In this document: positions 22,986 through 34,588 of the stretch, piece by piece
Layout of the letters: every line of letters starts with the position of its first letter
Numbering within the stretch: the first letter of the stretch is position 1
Assembly: GCF_963259705.1 (NCBI RefSeq)
Contig: NC_081861.1
Location: forward strand, 68,863,623-68,927,622
DNA from: Myotis daubentonii
Lineage: Eukaryota > Chordata > Mammalia > Chiroptera > Vespertilionidae
DNA length: 64,000 nt
Reading direction: 5' to 3'
The notes under the pieces: generated by a model
The model's input: the letters and a program-made list of their open reading frames with translations, nothing else
Told to the model about the DNA's origin: nothing
Database searches by the model: none
Translations under genes and position numbers: made by a program

Positions 22986-23655
22986 GCCATTCCATTTTTT
23001 TTCTTTTTGAAGAATATATTATTTTCCATAATGGCTTCATCAGTCTGCATTAGGGTTCCCTATTCTCCACATTGTTGCCAACACTTATTGTTGTTGATTT
23101 ATAGATGATAACCATTCTGGCAGGTGTGAAGTGATATCTCATTGTAATTTTAATTTATATCTCTCTGATAATTAGTGATCAAAAGCATTTTTCCATATGC
23201 CCACTGGCCATCTCTGTCTTCTTTAGAGAAGTGCTTATTCAAGTCCTTTGCCCATTTTTTTAATTGGTTTCTTTGTCTTCCTTGTATTTAGTTGTGTAAG
23301 TTCTTTTTAAAAAAATAAGTCATTTTATTTATTTATTTGTTATTTTATTTTTATATATTTTATTGATTTTTTACAGAGAGGAAAGGAGAGGGGATAGAGA
23401 GTTAGAAACATCGATGAGAGAGAAACATCAATCAGCTGCCTCTTGCACAACTCCTACTGAGGATGTGCCCGCAACCAAAATACATGCCCTTCGCCGGAAT
23501 CGAACCTGGGACCTTTTAGTCCGCAGGCTGACGCTCTATCCACTGAGCCAAACCAGTTAGGGCTATAAGTTCTTTATGTACTTTGGAAATTAATCCTTTT
23601 TAGATATCATTGGCAAATACGTTCTCCCACACAGTGGGTTACCTTTTTATTTTGA
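22986..23655 (-). mobile_element. Old L1 fragment (late ORF2)
   Basis: Minus-strand late ORF2 blocks run from about 22995 to 23306 and from 23576 to 23655, split by a VES SINE. Diverged and without an open frame. Confidence 0.75.
23307..23565 (-). mobile_element. VES-type SINE
   Basis: Minus-strand tRNA-like head (..GGTTTGGCTCAGTGGATAGAG), GGTTCGATTCC-type B box, body and a long A/T-rich tail (23307-23375). Flanked by TAAGTTCTTT at 23297-23306 and 23566-23575. It lies inside the old L1 fragment. Confidence 0.92.
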
Positions 23656-24661
23656 TGATAGTAAACTTAAATAACTGCATAATGAATTAACAAATGACCA
23701 ATTTCTTTGCTATTTTTAATAATTTCCCATAACAAAATCCAGAATAAGCTACTCTTCAAAGAATATCATTCTTTGAACTTGTAAACTATTTATAAGAAAG
23801 GAGCTTTTCTGACAAATCCAACTATCAGCAACTTTACTCTTTGTGTGTTTCAAACATTAAAACATATATTTTACTACTTTAAATATTTTAATAGTATTAT
23901 TTTTCCAACTGAAATGGTGAATATCTAAGCCTCTAATTTTTTTTAAACTTGTAATAAAAATGCCTTTATTAACTGATCATTTTTACAACTGTGGTTTGCC
24001 TGATAAAAACGGTAGAACAATTATTTGGACACGATAATAACTAATTTTTGTTTGTATAGAGGCTTATAATACTTGCTATAAATTCCTTAGAGAATCATCT
24101 GAATAATTAATATACTTAGCTGCACAATCATTTCATTTACTGTGGTTTTCAGTATTATTGTTTATTATGGATGAAATGACTATTATTTTGCCTCTTGCAG
24201 ACTAGTTTTATATGCCCAAATAGGCAATACAAAAAGAGGTGCTTCTCTTCTGAAATTTCCAAAGAGTTCAGTTAAAATGATTTTCTTCCTAAGTAAATGG
24301 GCATTAGTTGAGTAAAAATACTAATGCTTTTTTTTTCAGGTAAAACTTAAAACAATAATTATTTTAAGCAATCAATTAATATAATATTCTTAGTAATTTA
24401 CTGGGAAATTATAACTTCATTTAGAATGGCATAATCTGAGAAGACTTACTGAAATCTATAAAATCATAAATTTAAAGAATCATTACTTGAATGCAAACTT
24501 TTTCACAACACTTGAGACTACTATAATTTGGATGGATGTGATTGGGAAGGCAAGATTATGGCAAGTGAAGAACAGTAATTGAATTTTATTATGCTCAATA
24601 AATGCTGCAAAAAACCCACACAAAATAGTTTAAATAAACATTTAAAGAGTTTTACAGATAG
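23656..24661. other. Unique AT-rich DNA
   Basis: No gene, exon or repeat recognised. Confidence 0.6.
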
Positions 24662-24669
24662 CTGTAAAA

Positions 24670-24861
24670 CAGGGTTGAGGAACCTTTTTTTCTGCCAATG
24701 GTCCTTTGGATATTTATAACATCATGAGCCACACAAAATTATCAACTTAAAAATTAGCCTGCTCTATTTGTTCAAACATTTAATTAACTGGTTTGGCAGG
24801 GCCAAACCAAATTATTTCTTGGGCCTTATGCAGCCCTCAGGCCAGATGTTCCTTACCCTTG
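24670..24861. mobile_element. hAT-type MITE
   Basis: A 192-bp element with inverted ends: left CAGGGTTGAGGAACC, right (reverse complement) CAAGGGTAAGGAAC. It is flanked by 8-bp repeats CTGTAAAA (24662-24669) and ATCTAAAA (24862-24869) that agree at six of eight positions, the duplication size of hAT transposases. The interior includes GGGCCAAACCAAAT, which I recognise from mammalian non-autonomous hAT families. No transposase is encoded. Confidence 0.75.
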
Positions 24862-24869
24862 ATCTAAAA

Positions 24870-26795
24870 TATATTTTAAGGAAACTAGCTAGCTCATGGA
24901 TATAATGTAGTTAAAATATATAGGAGCCACCATATTTTGACAGTAGGCCTGGCTTTTATTTAGTTTCCTTAGGAATCTAGGGCTAGATTCTTATTTCCTC
25001 ATATATGAAAGGATTATAGAAATTATCTCCATTAGAATTGTCCTCTGCCTTTTGTTATTTTCTATAATTGTGAAAAATAATTCATAGAGTTTTGGTGGAT
25101 ATGTAAGTCAATAGACCTTGCAAATTATAATGCATTATCAAGATAGGTATTATAATTGTTTTGCTTAACATTTTAGAGGTAACGTCCAAGAATCCATCTG
25201 TCCATCCAAGACATTCTTTTCTTTGAGGGAGAATATTAGACTGGATATAATGTTACTGTGACACAGTTTGGACATCCATATGTTTTTATTTTATAGAATT
25301 TCACTTAATATAAGATATTTTTCCTTTTTTACTTGGCTTAATTTTATAAATCTTTATGATACATTATTTTAAGACACTAAAAACTATGCAAAAATCAAGG
25401 TTTGAAAATCAAGAGACTTGTTATAATACACAAACTATTGTAAAAAACAAACAAACATGTACTATGCTTGTGTAAGAAAAGTTAAAAAACATTACTTGAA
25501 AAAATATCTGTATAATCTATGCCATAGTAATACCATTGTTCAAAATACCCATGGAATTGGGTTAAAATATTTACTTATTTGTACATTTTTAATCAGGTTT
25601 CCACATCATTTTCTCTTATAGACATAGTCACAAAATATTTCCATTTATGTTTGTACTTATTTAGATTAGTTTCCTTTGAAATTTCACAAATGATTGTGCA
25701 TGTTTTCATAACGTACACTATGCAAAGTGTGTAAGGCTGCCAGTTGTATCAAGTTAGACAAAAATTATTCACTGTTGTAATCAGATGAAGAGAGTTCATG
25801 TAGCATGTTTACCTCCTATGTCAGACTATACCAGAATGGCATATTATAATGTTGAACGTGGTTGTACTCACTCATCCTCTGTTTTAGGAAACTTAGCTGG
25901 AAACAGTAAATAATGGTAGGTTTAAGAACTGTCTTGCTGCTTCTGAATGTGGAATAAGTTACTATATATGATTATGCCAATATTGTATGTCCCTATGACA
26001 AACATAGCATTTAAATTTTCTCTCCAATACTTTCTGGAAATACTTTTGGTGCACTCCGCAGAATTTACAGTGATGTTTATGAATTCATACACCCTTTCTG
26101 CCTGAGGTGAGAGATAAATTGATTGATTTACATATTTATTAAGTATATCTCATCAGAATGAACACACCTGCAATATTTCATCTCATTTATGGGGTTGCTT
26201 GTGTTGCAAGTAATCATTGAGAGGAAAATATGAAACAAAAGCCCTTATAAGTTGAATATATAAAATAAAAAAATAAAGCAGTATATGAGAAGTAAGTAGT
26301 CTATGGACATAAAATATAAATGATATAAACATAAAAAAAACAAAACATAAGCCTTTTAAGGAATTTCAGGGCTTTATATTTTTTAACAGTGTTACAATAA
26401 ATCCAAACTCTAAAATTGTTAAATATTATCTGTGAAATATGATTCAGACTTTCTTTGTCCTATAGAAAACAAAAGAAAAAGAAGGAAATGTGTGTGACAT
26501 CTTACAATTTCTTTATCAAAGAATAGTTATTTATATTAATAGTATGATTTCAAGATTGTTTTTTAGTTATCAGAAAGTATTTCTTTTTGGTACTTCTTTA
26601 GCTGTAGCATCTACTTTCTAGAGAGTAGAGACACATTAATATTAAAGATATGATCATGTACAGTTTCATGAATATAAAAATCAATATCTGAAAGCCATTT
26701 CTTCTATAGGTAAGAGTAAATTCTTTAGAATGTGAACTCTGACATACTCTGTGGATTAATTGTTATTAAAAGCATTGCCATAAAGCTAGAACTCA
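24870..26795. other. Unique AT-rich DNA
   Basis: No coding frame or recognised repeat over about 1.9 kb; the longest repeat-free stretch in the window. Confidence 0.6.
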
Positions 26796-27697
26796 TCCAT
26801 ATAATAAAGAGGTAATATGCAAATTAGTCCTAACAGTGTCACAGTAACAACCAATTTGCATATTAACATGCCAGCAGGAGGCTGTGCACACAGCAGGGTG
26901 GTTTTCTGTACCCAGGTACCCGCAGCGGTGGGAGTCAGGCCTGTGTCTCCGGCACCCGCAGCACAGGATTTAGGCCTGTGTGCTGGGTGCCGCAGCACGG
27001 GAGTCAGGCTTGGGTCCTGGGCGCCTGCAGTGGCGGGAGTCAGGTCTGGGTCCATCACCAGTTAGAAGGCATCTCAGGGTGAAGACAATCACCTCAGCCA
27101 GAACTCAAGAAGGTCATCTGGCCTGGCCTGGCCCCTCCTCAGAGGCATCCCTTTCCTCCATGTTCACTGCAGAGGACAGACAGGGATGGCTAAGAGGCTG
27201 GGGCCATGGTGCCCCATCCCTACCCTACTCCCCTGGCCTCCTTCACCTGTGGCCCCCACAGAAGGGTATGTATGAGAGCCCTTCCCCTGCTACCTCTCAC
27301 CACTTTCTCCAACCATCCTTTGGCACACAGGCATATTGGCTTTCAAATGTGCCCTACTCACTTCCTCTCACCCCCTTCCAGGGCCTCTGCTCTGGATGGG
27401 GCCTTTGGAATCCAGGGCTCTGGGGTTTTACAACGGAGCTAGGGTGGGAAAGGGTAAACAGCACCAAAGATGGCAGATATGGCCACCCACCTCTGTCTCA
27501 GCTTGACCAATTAGTTCAGCCTCAGAATGTGGCACTCAGAGGGCATCCCTACTTCCCCAGCAATGGCTCTAGGGCCTTGGCCCCAGTACCAATCTTCTCT
27601 CCCCATTGGCCCTTCCTACAGCTGGTGCTTGCTGGAGCTCCATGTGACCACCCTTCCTTCCCTGTTCCTACAAAGGAGGCTGCATCTTTGTATGTTA

Positions 27698-28194
27698 TCT
27701 TATATAATAAAAGAGAAACATGTAAATTTGACCATCCCTCTGCTATGCTCACCAGCCAACCAGGAGTAACTATGCAAATTAATGTCTCCCTGGAGATTGA
27801 CAGCAGGTAGGAGGCAGCTCCCAGCACGGCCTGCTTGGCCGTTGTGGTGGGGACCCAGGAGTAGGCAAGCGCAGCCACAGGCAGCTCCCAGCACAGCCCA
27901 CTTGGCCGTTGCCATGGCGACCCCAGAGCAGGCAAAGGCCACCTCCAGGCAGCACTCAGCATGGCCTGCTTGACCATAGTTACAGCAACCGGGGAGAAGG
28001 CAAGTGTGGCCTGCAGGCAGCACCCAGCATGGCCTGCTTGGCAGTCACTGCAGTGTGGAGCAGGCAGGCCCTGGAGAGAGCAGAGAACCACGGAGAGAGG
28101 GCCTATGCCATCAGTAGGACATCCCGTGAGGGCTCCCAGATTGGAGAGGGTGCAGGTCAGTCTTAGGGACACAAATTTCATACTGGGCCTCTAG
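27698..28194 (+). mobile_element. Short Helitron nested in the larger one
   Basis: The 5' end TCTTATATAATAAAAGAG follows A at 27697 and the 3' end CTAG (28191-28194) precedes T. The pre-end hairpin is degraded (ACACAAATTTCAT). The interior holds four repeats of a block containing CAGCATGGCCTGCTTGGC (spacing about 60-70 bp). Length is 497 bp; no protein is encoded. Confidence 0.85.
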
Positions 28195-28443
28195 TATTCA
28201 TATAAACTTTGTAACATTTTTTGGGGGGGAAAAATGACCAAGAAAATGTCTCAGTCAACGTATCTGGAGTCCGGCTCAGGAGAACGGAAAGAAGGGAGAA
28301 TTCCATAAATGGGCCAATGTCAAGATATTTCTGAGTGACTGCCTGGTGTGTGACAGTTGTTTGACCACAGAGAAAGGAGCCAAATTTCTCAGCAGAACAC
28401 CAAGGACTTCTTTCATGTTCTGAACCTTTGCTTTGGTTTTCAG

Positions 28444-28587
28444 AATCCCCTGCTCCCCATCTGTTGGCTCCCTTCCTCTGAGAGGCACTGTCATCATCAC
28501 ATGGGTGCAACCAGAATACAGTATCTCAAGAGGATAGACCCAATGTACGATCCTTATATGCGACGATGGAAAAATCCCAAAGAATAA
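28444..28587 (+). pseudogene. Possible captured terminal exon, gene unknown
   Basis: A CAG acceptor with a pyrimidine-rich lead (TTTGCTTTGGTTTTCAG, ending 28443) is followed by 47 open codons ending with residues DPMYDPYMRRWKNPKE and TAA (28585-28587). A poly-A signal AATAAA follows at 28760-28765. This layout resembles the last coding exon and 3' end of a host gene carried inside the Helitron. I do not recognise the protein. It could equally be part of a retrocopy or a chance frame; the basic, aromatic tail is the most protein-like part. Confidence 0.35.
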
Positions 28588-29530
28588 GAATGGAGACAGA
28601 CTACTGTCCTTTAGGCTTATAAAAACCTGAAGTGTCCTGCGAAAAGCTGAGACTTGGTTCTGTCCATGCACCTCAGAGAGATTGGATGAGAAAATGGCCT
28701 GGTTTGGCTCTGACTTTACCCACTTATGTTACTCTTGAAGGTGTCTTTGCCACAATGTGAATAAACTGCCACCTTTTGGAATAGAGGCTCATACGAAAGT
28801 CTGCATTCCCAACTTTTCTTGAAACAGGTCTATGTTCTGCAGCCGTGGCCACCGTCCTGAGACCAGGTCCTGTCCCTGGGAATCGGGGGGCACTGGATAA
28901 GAGCCTCCCCCCCCCACCCCGTGCCCTTTTACATTCAGGGATTGCTGAACACACTTTGTGGGAGGCCTGATAAGGATGACAGGTGTCACAGATAGAAGGA
29001 TGGAGAATAGAGAGGCAAACACCCTACTCGGTCCTTGCCTGAGTGGGGTCAGGCAGATGAAAGCCAGCCAGCCCGCCCCACAATTGGATGATATAATGTC
29101 CTCTGTGTCCACCTCTCATCCCGTGGGCCCAGGCACTCCCCACAGCTCCAGGCGCCTTCTGTGTTCCCTGACAGCACCATCTGCCCTCACATGCTGCTCG
29201 CCCTAAATGAGAAGGAAGAGGGCAGTTGGCTCACAGATAGCTACACAGAAAGATATGGCTCACAGCTGGCGAGTGTAGTGGCAGTGGCAAGAGCCTCTCC
29301 TGCCTCCATGGCAGTGTTAAGGAGCAGCAAGTCAAGTGGTAAAGAACAGCAAGCAGGCGGGCAGTAAGAAGTGAGGGGTCCCTGACTGTGAGAGGAATTT
29401 CCAACTGTTGGAACGGGCCTAACCCGGCAGGTGGACATCCCCTGGGGGGTCCCAGACTGTGAGAGGGTGCAGGCTAGGCTGAGGGACCCCCCCTCCACCA
29501 GCGCATGAATTTCGTGCACTGATCCTCTAG

Positions 29531-30259
29531 TATTATATAATGCTACATAATTTTTCTCAAGGCTCTAGAGATAAATTTTTTCTAATTTGAATAAGTTATA
29601 AATAGTAAATATTTCCCAAATTATGTTTTCTGAAGAACACAATATATAGAAAGGCATATCATGATTTCTTAATTTGAAAGATGCTTCAACACCAAACTAC
29701 TTCAAACTTGATAGGCCCCTGAGTTTGCATTGTTAAGCTTATAAAGTCAAATCAAGGGAAGATTGAGACTAGCTTACAGATTATAATAATATGGATCAGG
29801 ACAAACCATACTTAGCACTGCACTGCCCCATATAAATCACCATCATATTTTATGTCATTTTGACCCCATAATCCTGGATTATTGCATTTCAATGTTCTTT
29901 GAAAATGAAAATAATTAAAATCATTGTTTTCCTACACCAATTTCAAGGCTTTATTTAGAACTTAAGTTCACTAAAGTTATATCAATACTAGAATACTGTG
30001 CCACAGATTATAGTACTTTATTTGGGGACTGGTTTGCCTAGAAGTTATTTCTTATGTCTCAGTATATAGATGCCAAATTGTCTTTTATCAAGGGATACTA
30101 AATATAGTTGAAAAGTTATAGTCTTTTGTGGCATGCAAACCAGTGTTAATTAGCTCTGCTACCTATTAATTGAGCAATCACAAGCAAGTTAATTATTTTT
30201 TGAGCCAAAGATGATGATTAATGACACCTATGTAATATTTATTATTATGAATATCACTT
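29531..30259. other. Unique AT-rich DNA
   Basis: No coding signal or recognised repeat. Confidence 0.6.
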
Positions 30260-30375
30260 ACAGATATATCTATATCTATCTATATCTATATCTATATCTA
30301 TATCTCTCTATCTCTATCTCTATCTCTATCTCTATCTCTATATCTATCATCATCTATATCATCTCTATATCTATC

Positions 30376-30424
<49 letters not shown>

Positions 30425-30425
30425 A
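30260..30425. repeat. (ATCT)n / (TATC)n microsatellite
   Basis: An imperfect array of TATC, ATCT and TATATC units, becoming pure (ATCT)n over its last 45 bases, directly against the 3' end of the next Helitron, which inserted into it. Confidence 0.96.
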
Positions 30426-31035
30426 CTAGAGGCCCGATTTTGTGCACAGGGGTGGGGGTCCCTAAGCCCAGCCTGCACCCTCTCCAATCCGGAATCCCTC
30501 TCGCAATCTGGAACCACTGGCTCCTAACCACCTCTGCCTGCCTGCCTCCCTAATGCTCCTAAGTGCTCCCTTGTGAGCCTGATTGCTCCTAACTGCTCCT
30601 CTGATGGCCTGATCACCCCTAACTGCTCTTCACTGACAGCCTAATCCCCCTAACTGCTCTCACCTGCCAGTCTGATCCCCCTAACAACCTAACTGCTCTC
30701 CCCTCCTGTCCTGATCCCCATAACTGCTCTCCCTTCCTGGCCTGATTCCCCTAACTGCCTTATTGCCACCTTCTCCCTTATGACTTCTCACATGGTGCCA
30801 GCCTTCTCCCTTCTCCCTTCACCCACGGCACTGCCTTCTCCCTTCTGCCTTCTCCTGCAGTGCCTTCTCCCATGACCTCTGCAAAAGGGACCGTGGCGCT
30901 GGACTGGCCCTCACAGCTGCCATGGCTGCTGGCTCTCAGCCCTTACAGCCACTGTGGCTTTGTCTGGAAAGATGTTTGGAAGGACGTCGGAAGCTGTCCA
31001 GTCTAATTAGCATAATACCCTTTTATTAGTATAGA
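30426..31035 (-). mobile_element. Helitron with internal minisatellite
   Basis: Read on the minus strand it starts TCTATACTAATAAAAGGG after A and ends in CTAG (30426-30429 on the plus strand). The hairpin is weak: TGTGCACAAAATCGGG. The middle (about 30560-30790) is an array of degenerate units of about 36-40 bp with the core AGCAGTTAGGGGGATCAGG, shared with the next Helitron. 610 bp, no protein. Confidence 0.8.
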
Positions 31036-31165
31036 TAATTCAATGTCTGGCCTATATTAGGAGTTCTCTCAAGTATTAGTATTTTCCTCCAAACCTCTTG
31101 CATTTCTTTTGCAATATCCCAACTCTCTTGAAGAACTAAGATTTCTGATTTTCTTCCTAATATCA

Positions 31166-31944
31166 TCCTATATAATAAAGAGGTAATATGCAAATTGACC
31201 ATCACTCCAACACCAAGATGGCCACCCCCATGTGGTCAAAGATGGCCTCCCCCATTTGGACACAAGATGGCTGCCACAAGATGTCCAGCAAGGGGAGGGC
31301 AGTTGGGTGTGACCAGGTCAGCAGGGGAGGGCTGTTGGGTGTGAGGAAGCTGGCAGGAAAGGGCAGTTAGGGGTGACCAGGCCAGCACGGGAGGGAAGTT
31401 GGGGGCAACCAGGCCTTCAGGGGAGGGCAGTGTGGGTGACCAGGCCTGAAGGAGAGTGCAGTTAGGGACAATAGGGCCAGCAGGGTTGGACCATTAGGGG
31501 CGAAGTTAGGGGTGACTGGGCCAGCAAGGGAGGGAAGTTTGGGGCGACCAGGCCTGTAGGGGAGGAGAGTTGGGGGCAACCAGACCTGCAGGGGAGGACA
31601 GTTAGCGGATCCAGGCTGGCAGGGGAGGGAAGTTGGGTGTCACCAAGATGGCAGGGAAGGGCAGTTAGAGGCATCCAGGCTGACAGGGGGGCAGTTAGGC
31701 ATCAATCAGGCTGGCAGGGGAGTGGTTATGGGGTGATCAGGCTGGCAGGCAGAAGTGGTTAGGGGCAATCAGGTAGGCAGGCAGGCAAGCAGTTGGGAGC
31801 CAGCAGTCCTGGATTGTGAGAGTGATGTCTGACTGCCCATTTAGGCCTGATCCCACTGCGGGGTCCCAGATTGGAGAGGGTGCAGGCTGGGCTGAGGGAC
31901 ATCCCCCCTCCCCCAGTGCACGAATTTCATGGACAGGCCTCTAG
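31166..31944 (+). mobile_element. Helitron with minisatellite and YY1-like motifs
   Basis: Starts TCCTATATAATAAAGAGG after A (31165) and ends CTAG (31941-31944) before T. Three AAGATGGC motifs (31215, 31239, 31264), a YY1-type core, lie near the head. A minisatellite of about 36-bp units with cores such as GGGAGGGAAGTTGGGGG fills about 31290-31790. The 3' hairpin is partly decayed (GTGCACGAATTTCATGGAC). Confidence 0.85.
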
Positions 31945-32157
31945 TGATATATAATGGCTAACCAATGGAGCAGGTTAGTGACTAGCTATCAAGATATGCA
32001 GATTATTATATCCCTGGTTATATTAATAATAGAGTACCTACCTTTGTTGTATTCTGTTACTTCCAGAGGAAAATAAAATTCTTTGGCAAAATATTCTAAA
32101 TGAAGTCTTTATATCATCTATATAATCCATCATCTATATCATATACCTATCATCTAT

Positions 32158-33881
32158 ATTTTTTATTTATTTTCATTTTTTATTACTTAAAATATTACAA
32201 AGAGTACTACATTTGTCTCTCTTTTTCCTCTTGACCTTCCCCCAGCCTCCACTACACCCCAGTGTCTTGTGTCCATTGGTTATGTTTTATGCATGCATAC
32301 AAGCCCATTGGTTGATCTCTTACCCCCCCAACCCTCCCCAACCTTCCTGCTGTAGTTTGACAGTCTGTTTAATGCTGCTCTGCCTCTGTATCTATTTTTG
32401 TTCATCAGTTTATAATGCTCTTTATTATCCATAAATGAGTGAGATCATGTGGTATTTTTCTTTTACTGACTGGCTTATGTCACTTAGCAGAATGCTCTCT
32501 AGTTCCATCCATGCTATTGCAAATGGTAAGAATTCTTTCTTTTTTACCACAGCATAGTATTCCCTTGTGTATATATAACACAGTTTTCTGATCCATTCAT
32601 CCGTTTATGGGCACTTAGGCTGTTTCCAAATCTTAGCTATGGTAAATTGTGTTGTTATGAACATAGGGATGCATATATCCTTTCTGATTGGTGTTTCTGG
32701 TTTCTTGGGATATATTCCTAGCAGTGGGATCAGTGGGTCAAATGGGAGTTCCATTTTTAACTTTTTGAGGAAACTCCATACTGTCTTCCATAGTGGCTGC
32801 ACCAGTCTGCATTCCCACCAGCAGTGCACGAGTGTTCCTTTTTCTCGACATCTTCTCCAGCACTTGTCGTTTGTTGATTTGTTGATGATAGCCATTCTAA
32901 CAGGTGTGAGATGATAACCCATTGTCGTTTTGATTTGCATCTCTGGGGTGATTATTGACTTTGAGCATGTTTTCATATGTCTCTTGGCTTTCTGAATGTC
33001 CTTTTTTGAAAAGTGTCTATTAAGGTCCTTTGCCCATTTTTTGATTGGGTTATTTATCTTCCTTTTGTTAAGTTGTATGAGTTCCCTATAAATGTTGGAG
33101 ATTAAACCCTTATCGCTGATAACATTGGCAAACATGTTCTCCCATGCAGTGGGCTTTCTTGTTGTTTTGTTGATGGTTTCTTTTGATGTGCAGAAGCTTT
33201 TTATTTTGATGTAGTCCCATTTGTTTATTTTCTCTTTAGTTTCTAATGCCCTAGGAGATGTATCGTTGAAGAAAGTGCTTCGGCATAAGTCTGAGATTTT
33301 GTTGCCTTTGGATTCCTCTGGTATTTTTATGGTTTCCCATCTTACATTTAAGTCCTTTATCCATTTTGAGTTTATTTTTGTATATGGTATAAGTTGGTGG
33401 TCTAGTTTTTTGTTTTTTTTGCATGTATATGTCCAGTTTTCCCAGCACCATTTATTGAAGAGACTGTCTTGACTCCATTGTATGTTCTTGCCTCCTTTGC
33501 CAAATATTAATTGAGCATAGTGGTTAGGTTCGAGTTCTGAGTTCTCTATTCTATTCCATTGATCTATATGTCTGTTCTTGTGCCAGTACCAAGCTGTTTT
33601 AAGAACATTGGCTTTGTAATACAGCTTAATATCTGGCATTGAGATCCCACCTACTTTGTTCTTCTTTCTCAGGATTGCTGCAGCTATTCGGGGTCTTTTT
33701 TTATTCCAGATGAATTTTTGGAGAGTTCGTTCTAGGTCTGTGAAGTATGCCATTGGTATTTTAATGGGAGTGTGTTGAATTTATAGATTGCTTTGGGTAC
33801 TATAGACATTTTAATGGTGTTGATTCTTCCAATCCATGAACATGGTATGTTCTTCCATCTCTTTATGGCTTCCTCTATCTC
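32158..33881 (-). mobile_element. 5'-truncated L1, relatively young
   Basis: Minus-strand late ORF2 (33881 to about 32460) plus the 3' untranslated region and a T-rich run (poly-A) near 32158-32185. One frame of 382 residues remains open, so decay is limited. I could not find a convincing target duplication. Confidence 0.85.
32605..33753 (-). pseudogene. L1 ORF2 C-terminal part, 382 residues open
   Basis: Open from [20 protein letters not shown] through [16 protein letters not shown] to the cysteine motif CX3CX7HX4C (near 32820-32870), which is intact. It ends at a premature stop after KCP at 32605, where other copies read on for about 50 more residues. The endonuclease and catalytic reverse-transcriptase parts are absent because of 5' truncation, so it is inactive. 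Confidence 0.88.
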
Positions 33882-34588
33882 GTTTATATTGAGAACATTT
33901 ATGTGGCAATTGAGAATAAGAAAAACTTTCATAAGATTTTCAAATGTAAAGGTTTTTACTGTTCAATATAGTTCTACCAAGAAATTAATGAATAAATGGC
34001 TGAACTAATGTCTAATTTTAAAATATTTCAATTGCCATTTAATAGTTATTTGGGAGTTAGATTTTAAGAGATGTTTCACTATATATATGGGAAAGCAATG
34101 AACAAACAATGAATTGCATCCTTATTTTTGGTTCATGATTGAATTTAGATCCTTTAGTTTTAAAACATGAGGTTTACAACCAGAAATTTTATCCTATTGG
34201 GCAATACTAATAAGAAGTGAAACATTAAAGGCATCATAAAGCAATATATGCCATCTAAACAGATGTTTTTACTTGGCTTACCTCAAATAACAAAATTGTG
34301 TAAGTCCTTATTGAACTCAGCAAGGTTAGAAATGAGCCAATAACACCAACTTTTATTTTATTAAATATAAAATGATAATAGATTACATTATGATTTCATT
34401 TCCTATCCCTTCAAGATAATATATGCATGGAACTGCTGTAGACTTCAGAGTAATATAAGTAAAAAATGTAACAACTCCTAAATATGAAGTATTCCACAAG
34501 GCTTGGATTCTATACCTAATAAGAATTGTCAAGTTACTATTTACATTTACATGTTATCTTTATAGATTTTTTGCATAATAGCTATATT
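33882..34588. other. Unique AT-rich DNA
   Basis: No gene or repeat recognised between the L1 and the MaLR element. Confidence 0.6.

Larger units (their letters stand above)
26796..29530 (+). mobile_element. Large Helitron with apparent captured host DNA
   Basis: The 5' end TCCATATAATAAAGAGG follows A at 26795. The matching 3' end is CTAG at 29527-29530 before T, with a hairpin GCGCATGAATTTCGTGCAC just upstream. Helitron-like sequence fills 26796 to about 27055 and about 29220-29530. Between them lie roughly 1.7 kb of non-Helitron sequence (27060-27697 and 28195-29220), split by a complete inner Helitron at 27698-28194. Removing the inner element joins ..TATGTTA to TATTCATA.. without gap. This nested reading explains two 5' ends and two 3' ends in one orientation. 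Two separate damaged Helitrons are the alternative. Confidence 0.7.

Noticed and set aside
26980..27810. 276-residue plus-strand frame
   Set aside because: It starts inside Helitron sequence, crosses non-Helitron DNA and runs into a second Helitron at 27698. It has no recognisable domain, and its composition is that of GC-rich DNA by chance.
27549..28181. 210-residue minus-strand frame
   Set aside because: Antisense to two Helitrons and the DNA between them; no domain, and it is repeat-driven.
30211..30429. 72-residue frame ending in repeats of I, S and Y
   Set aside because: It is the tetranucleotide microsatellite read as protein.
31367..31674. Two minus-strand 70-residue frames rich in P, L and T
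   Set aside because: Direct translation of the 36-bp minisatellite in a Helitron.
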